Assembly (NCBI GenBank): GCA_964573285.1
Contig: CAZNJD010000050.1
Coordinates: 1-7,833 of the forward strand
Direction of reading: 5' to 3'
Source of the DNA: UBA1140 sp964573285
GTDB taxonomy: Bacteria > Campylobacterota > Campylobacteria > Campylobacterales > Sulfurovaceae
Length of the DNA: 7,833 nt
Each line of letters opens with the position of its first letter. Position 1 is the stretch's first letter. Below the pieces are notes generated by a model. It was not told the DNA's origin and did no database searches. It saw only the letters and a list, made by a program, of their open reading frames with translations. The translations under genes and the position numbers were made by a program. Shown in pieces: positions 5,094 through 7,833 of the stretch.

Positions 5094-6158
5094 CTATTTA
5101 TCCTTTTCATTATCTCTAAGTTGTCCACAAGCAGCTGATATATCAAGCCCTTTGGACTCTCTAATAGTACATAATAAACCTCTCTTTGTTAAATAGTCCT
5201 GAAATGCTATCATATCTTTTGGTTGGGGTCGTTTAAACTCTGTACCACCATAAGGATTAAAATAGATTAGATTAACTTTGGCTTTGATACCATCTAGTAG
5301 AGAGAGTAGTTTCTTAGCTGATTTTAGGTCATCATTTATGTCCTTGATTACTAAATACTCAAACATTACTCTTTTTCGTTGATTTATGGGGAACTCTTTT
5401 ACTGCATCTATAATAGATTGTATATTATATGCTTTATTAATAGGCATAAGCTTAACTCTAAGTTTATCATCTACTGCATGTAATGATATAGCAAGATTGA
5501 CTCCTAAGTCCATTTTACCTAGTTTTACTATTTTACTACTTAACCCTGAAGTTGATATAGTTTGTCTATGAGGAGCTATTGCCATGCCATCAGGGTCTGA
5601 AAATACTCTTGATGAGTGTGAGACTGCATCCAAATTATCAAGTGGTTCACCCATGCCCATATATACTATATTTAGCCGTCTGTTAGCATCTATATTATTA
5701 TCTTTTTTGATAAGTCGTATCTGTTCTACTATCTCTCCTGTTGTTAGATTTCGCATAAACCCACTTTTGGCAGTTAAACAAAATGCACATCCGACTTTAC
5801 ATCCTACTTGGCATGAGATACATACTGTATATTTGGCTTGATGTTTAATAGTTCCATCTTTATGGTACTGCTCTTTTTTCATTAGTAAGAGTACAGCTTC
5901 TATAGTATTACCATCATCTAGTTCAAATAGATATTTTCTACTTCCATCTGAACTATCTTCTACTTTTATTATTTTGAGTAAATCTATTCTATAGTTTTGT
6001 TTTAGTTTATCTTTGAGTGATTGAGGTAAGTTTTTCATATCATCAAATGATCTTATATATTTATGATATACCCATGAATATATCTGTTTAGCTCGAAATG
6101 ATGGTTTGATTTTTTGAGATAACTCTTCTCTTGTGTAGTCTTGAATACTGTTCTTCAT
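5094..6158 (-). CDS. rlmN: Dual-specificity RNA methyltransferase RlmN (23S rRNA A2503 C2-methyltransferase)
   Basis: A radical-SAM enzyme that methylates C2 of A2503 in 23S rRNA and, in species tested, A37 of some tRNAs, in the cytoplasm. Length (354 residues) is normal. The [4Fe-4S] motif CX3CX2C is Cys120, Cys124 and Cys127 (GCKVGCAFC), followed by the typical GFMRNLTTGEIVEQI. YMGMGEP (166-172) is the SAM-binding GGEP-equivalent. The methyl-carrying cysteine is Cys344 in ISAACGQL, and Cys113, seven residues before the cluster motif, corresponds to E. coli Cys118. The N-terminal helical domain (about 1-85, with FRAKQIYSWVYHKY) is the RNA-binding accessory domain. The ATG at 6156-6158 fits the family start, although no clear ribosome site is seen. 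A 29-codon membrane-protein gene follows without a gap. No key residue is missing. Confidence 0.96.
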   Translation of the reverse strand: MKNSIQDYTREELSQKIKPSFRAKQIYSWVYHKYIRSFDDMKNLPQSLKDKLKQNYRIDLLKIIKVEDSSDGSRKYLFELDDGNTIEAVLLLMKKEQYHKDGTIKHQAKYTVCISCQVGCKVGCAFCLTAKSGFMRNLTTGEIVEQIRLIKKDNNIDANRRLNIVYMGMGEPLDNLDAVSHSSRVFSDPDGMAIAPHRQTISTSGLSSKIVKLGKMDLGVNLAISLHAVDDKLRVKLMPINKAYNIQSIIDAVKEFPINQRKRVMFEYLVIKDINDDLKSAKKLLSLLDGIKAKVNLIYFNPYGGTEFKRPQPKDMIAFQDYLTKRGLLCTIRESKGLDISAACGQLRDNEKDK

Positions 6159-6198
6159 TATTATAATAAAATCTAACTTTCTTACTTATTTGTTGAGT

Positions 6199-6204
6199 AT
6201 TATA
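6199..6204 (-). promoter_or_regulatory. Putative -10 box of rlmN
   Basis: A perfect TATAAT is read on the minus strand at 6204-6199, in the context GGTTATAAT. It lies 41 bp before the rlmN ATG and no convincing -35 is seen. The leader is AT-rich and lacks a recognisable Shine-Dalgarno. Confidence 0.4.
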
Positions 6205-6276
6205 ACCAAATATATCTTTAGATGAGAGATTAGTTATTCGGCATGTTTCACAAGTAGTTTATGCTTTTTTAATTTA

Positions 6277-6334
6277 AAGTCCCATCGGAGTATGGACTTT
6301 AGTCCATGAAATAGATATAACGGGACGAAAGCCC
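6277..6334. repeat. REP-like palindromic element next to the end of the CRISPR array
   Basis: A perfect hairpin ATGGACT-TT-AGTCCAT (6292-6307) is enclosed by a second pairing, GTCCC (6279-6283) with GGGAC (6322-6326). The latter can alternatively fold as GGGAC-GAAA-GCCC (6322-6334), a GNRA-loop hairpin with one bulged A. Nested short GC-rich hairpins in AT-rich intergenic DNA resemble REP/BIME elements mobilised by RAYT transposases, or a terminator for the array transcript, which would arrive on the minus strand. The element overlaps the degenerate terminal CRISPR repeat by its last 15 bases. Confidence 0.5.
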
Positions 6335-6877
6335 TTGTGTCGGTTCAATAAACCAAGTCATCGGTTTTAGAAAATTTAAGGGTCAATTTCAATACAACCC
6401 TTGTGTCGGTTCAATTGCGAGTGGTACGGTAGTATCTGGGGCTACTAGTTGATTTCAATACAACCCTTGTGTCGGTTCAATTGATTTTATATCAACTAGA
6501 TTTTTATATAGATATATATTTCAATACAACCCTTGTGTCGGTTCAATCAGTATATGATGGTTATCTAAAAGCCAAAGGTGTATAATTTCAATACAACCCT
6601 TGTGTCGGTTCAATAAAGGAAAACAATGAGAGGACTAAAAGTATCAGATATATTTCAATACAACCCTTGTGTCGGTTCAATTATAAAATTAGCATCTAAT
6701 TATGCTTTTGTTACAACATTTCAATACAACCCTTGTGTCGGTTCAATAAAAGAGGGTACAGCGTAGATAATGATGGGGTAATATTTCAATACAACCCTTG
6801 TGTCGGTTCAATTTTTACTTGGCTCATGAGCTAGATTACATTATAGAATTTCAATACAACCCTTGTGTCGGTTCAAT
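6320..6877 (-). CRISPR. CRISPR array: eight identical 30-bp repeats, one degenerate repeat, eight spacers
   Basis: Intact repeats lie at 6386-6415, 6452-6481, 6518-6547, 6585-6614, 6652-6681, 6718-6747, 6783-6812 and 6848-6877, all identical. A ninth at 6320-6349 keeps only the last 18 plus-strand bases (from CCCTTGTG). Spacers are 36, 36, 36, 37, 37, 36, 35 and 35 bp from left to right. On the minus strand the repeat starts ATTGAACCGACAC and ends GGGTTGT-ATTGAAAT. The terminal ATTGAAA-type octamer is the usual crRNA 5' handle of type I-B/III repeats, and a small stem ACAA-GGG-TTGT stands just before it, where Cas6 would cut. The degenerate repeat at the left is the leader-distal end, confirming minus-strand transcription. 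Subtype is not decidable: no cas genes are in the window. Confidence 0.97.
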
Positions 6878-7058
6878 GCTGAAAAAATAGGCATTTGATA
6901 AAATAGCATATCAGAGCAAAGCCCATAATATAGCGATTTTCCAAATTTTTTTCCAGCTAATTTATACTTAACAATGGATTGTTAAATAATCTTTTACAAA
7001 CGCTATTATATCGGTCTTTACTTAAAGTTTTACTGAAAGAGAGGTTGGAAAAATATTT
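6878..7058 (-). promoter_or_regulatory. CRISPR leader with dyad and candidate promoters
   Basis: An AT-rich, gene-free stretch lies between the first (leader-proximal) repeat and the stop of the upstream gene. It contains a perfect 18-bp dyad, TTAACAAT-GG-ATTGTTAA (6968-6985). Two minus-strand -10 candidates are present: a perfect TATAAT (7010 to 7005) and TATATT (6932 to 6927). They sit in similar inverted contexts, ATATAATAGCG and CGCTATATTAT. Neither has a clear -35. The dyad could bind a regulator or an architectural protein used in spacer integration; this is inference. Confidence 0.55.
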
Positions 7059-7069
7059 TTATCCAACCT
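7042..7069 (-). terminator. Weak hairpin at the end of the PD-(D/E)XK gene
   Basis: AGGTTGGA (7042-7049) pairs with TCCAACCT (7062-7069), eight base pairs, with a 12-nt AT loop that includes the stop codon of the gene. On the minus strand it is followed by CTCTTTC rather than a clean T-run, so it is at best a weak terminator between this gene and the CRISPR leader. Confidence 0.35.
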
Positions 7070-7833
7070 TACAATAAATCATCTCCCACCCCCAAAAGAT
7101 AATTACAACTCTTTGGAGTTTTAGCCCATCTTTTATATAGTTCTGTACTAACTCATCCTGCTCATATCTATCTAACTCCTCTTTTGCCTCTTCTACCAAA
7201 CTATTTATCTTCTTTTTTGATGGTTTTCGTTTGCCTCTTTTGATATATTTAAACTCCAATAATCCTATATACTCCACATAAGGATTTAGAGGTTTTAGAA
7301 AAATATCACAAAAGCCTTTGTTCATCTCATTTTCACTTTTAATTACAAAATATGGAGTTAGTGAAAGATAGGCTAAATACATAGCTTTTACTGTCTGTTC
7401 TTTATAGATATAATCTCGTATCCCTGTATTCTCTTTTATCATTTGAGCTAAATATCTAAAAACTTCCAAATCACCCTGCAAGGCAAACTTTTTAAGCTCT
7501 CTTGCTAGTTGGCTTATATTTATCTCAAAAACTCTCTCTAACTCCAATGCACTTGCTAAAAAATCTATATCTATTCTTTTGACTGTTTCATTTGGGATTT
7601 TGAGATTTAAATCAAAATCTCTATCTTTGATACTAACAAGCCCTAAATAGAACATAAATGATTTAAAATTATCCTCTTTGTATAAATTCAAAGCACTAAA
7701 ATCTTGAACTAAATTTGATATTTGAATAGACTCTCCACCTATTAGAGTTTGTAGTGTACTAAAATTCCCATTTAACTTTTTATTGGTGTATATTATGCTT
7801 CGTAATCTGCTATAATCACTTCGTACATTTATA
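7059..7833 (-). CDS. AAA-ATPase-like / PD-(D/E)XK nuclease (DUF1703-type) protein, C-terminal part
   Basis: The frame is open to the right edge with no stop, so at least 257 residues are seen and the N-terminus is missing. A TTG at 7691 could serve as a start, but codons upstream continue in family-like sequence (ending SIQISNLVQDFSA), so it is not preferred. The visible part matches the C-terminal half of AAA-ATPase_like/DUF1703 (PDDEXK_9) proteins: FKSFMFYLGLVSI, KIPNETVKRI, then the nuclease core GFCDIFLKP and IGLLEFKYIKRG. The Asp of GFCD (7305-7307) and the Glu and Lys of LEFKY form the D...ExK triad, so the nuclease looks intact. Family members usually carry an N-terminal P-loop ATPase, expected beyond 7833. 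Function in vivo is unclear; such genes are multicopy accessory genes. The CRISPR leader begins right after its stop, but no functional link is shown. Confidence 0.8.
   Translation of the reverse strand, partial: INVRSDYSRLRSIIYTNKKLNGNFSTLQTLIGGESIQISNLVQDFSALNLYKEDNFKSFMFYLGLVSIKDRDFDLNLKIPNETVKRIDIDFLASALELERVFEINISQLARELKKFALQGDLEVFRYLAQMIKENTGIRDYIYKEQTVKAMYLAYLSLTPYFVIKSENEMNKGFCDIFLKPLNPYVEYIGLLEFKYIKRGKRKPSKKKINSLVEEAKEELDRYEQDELVQNYIKDGLKLQRVVIIFWGWEMIYCKVG

Noticed and set aside
5386..5841. Two plus-strand frames opposite rlmN
   Set aside because: They overlap highly conserved rlmN codons on the other strand and have no promoter or ribosome site of their own.
6159..6276. Possible small RNA or tRNA between rlmN and the palindromic element
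   Set aside because: No cloverleaf, ribosome site or coding frame could be drawn; the stretch holds only the likely rlmN promoter.
6444..6499. Inverted CTAGTTGAT/ATCAACTAG pair in neighbouring spacers on either side of a repeat
   Set aside because: Nine bases in AT-rich spacers, one copy running into the repeat; chance is enough to explain it and no function is suggested.
7689..7691. TTG as the real start of the DUF1703-type protein
   Set aside because: The frame upstream stays open for 47 codons to the window edge and continues in plausible family sequence, so the gene is more likely cut by the edge.

Overview
The window is AT-rich. Its promoters are extended -10 type (TGnTATAAT) with weak or no -35 boxes, and it carries a TIGR02757/DUF2400 gene, rlmN, a LysM protein and two PD-(D/E)XK nuclease-like genes. 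Together these suggest a member of the Campylobacterota (Sulfurimonas/Sulfurovum/Arcobacter-like). This is inferred from style and gene families; no species marker is visible.

Left part (1-1656): this looks like accessory or mobile DNA. On the minus strand there is the first 30 codons of an Rpn-type PD-(D/E)XK nuclease/transposase (1-91), running off the edge. Before it, also on the minus strand, is a 335-residue winged-helix plus coiled-coil protein (210-1217), plausibly a DNA-binding regulator or plasmid-type replication protein. Its 5' leader is the most interesting stretch of the window. Three hairpins share arms and so exclude one another, and the last one covers part of the Shine-Dalgarno. 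On the opposite strand, a near-consensus promoter (TTGACA-17-TTTAAT) and a hairpin plus T-rich tail delimit a candidate antisense RNA of about 150 nt. Beyond it lies an AT-rich block with a repeated 13-mer palindrome.

Centre (1657-4981): three plus-strand genes, each with its own putative promoter. They are a TIGR02757 protein with an HhH-GPD-glycosylase-like LDTH motif, a secreted LysM protein with a GTG start, and a long surface lipoprotein. The first and third share an almost identical 18-bp promoter block.

Right of centre (4985-6158, minus strand): rlmN, the 23S rRNA/tRNA A-methyltransferase, is followed directly (stop and start codons abut) by a 29-codon single-helix membrane protein. 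The intrinsic terminator of this pair overlaps the end of the small gene.

Right part (6159-7833): a CRISPR array of eight identical 30-bp repeats, a degenerate ninth repeat and eight spacers of 35-37 bp. Repeat polarity, the position of the degenerate repeat and the AT-rich leader all indicate minus-strand transcription with the leader at 6878-7058. A palindromic REP-like element abuts and overlaps the degenerate terminal repeat. No cas gene is present in the window. The right edge holds the C-terminal part of an AAA-ATPase-like/PD-(D/E)XK (DUF1703) protein, open to the edge.
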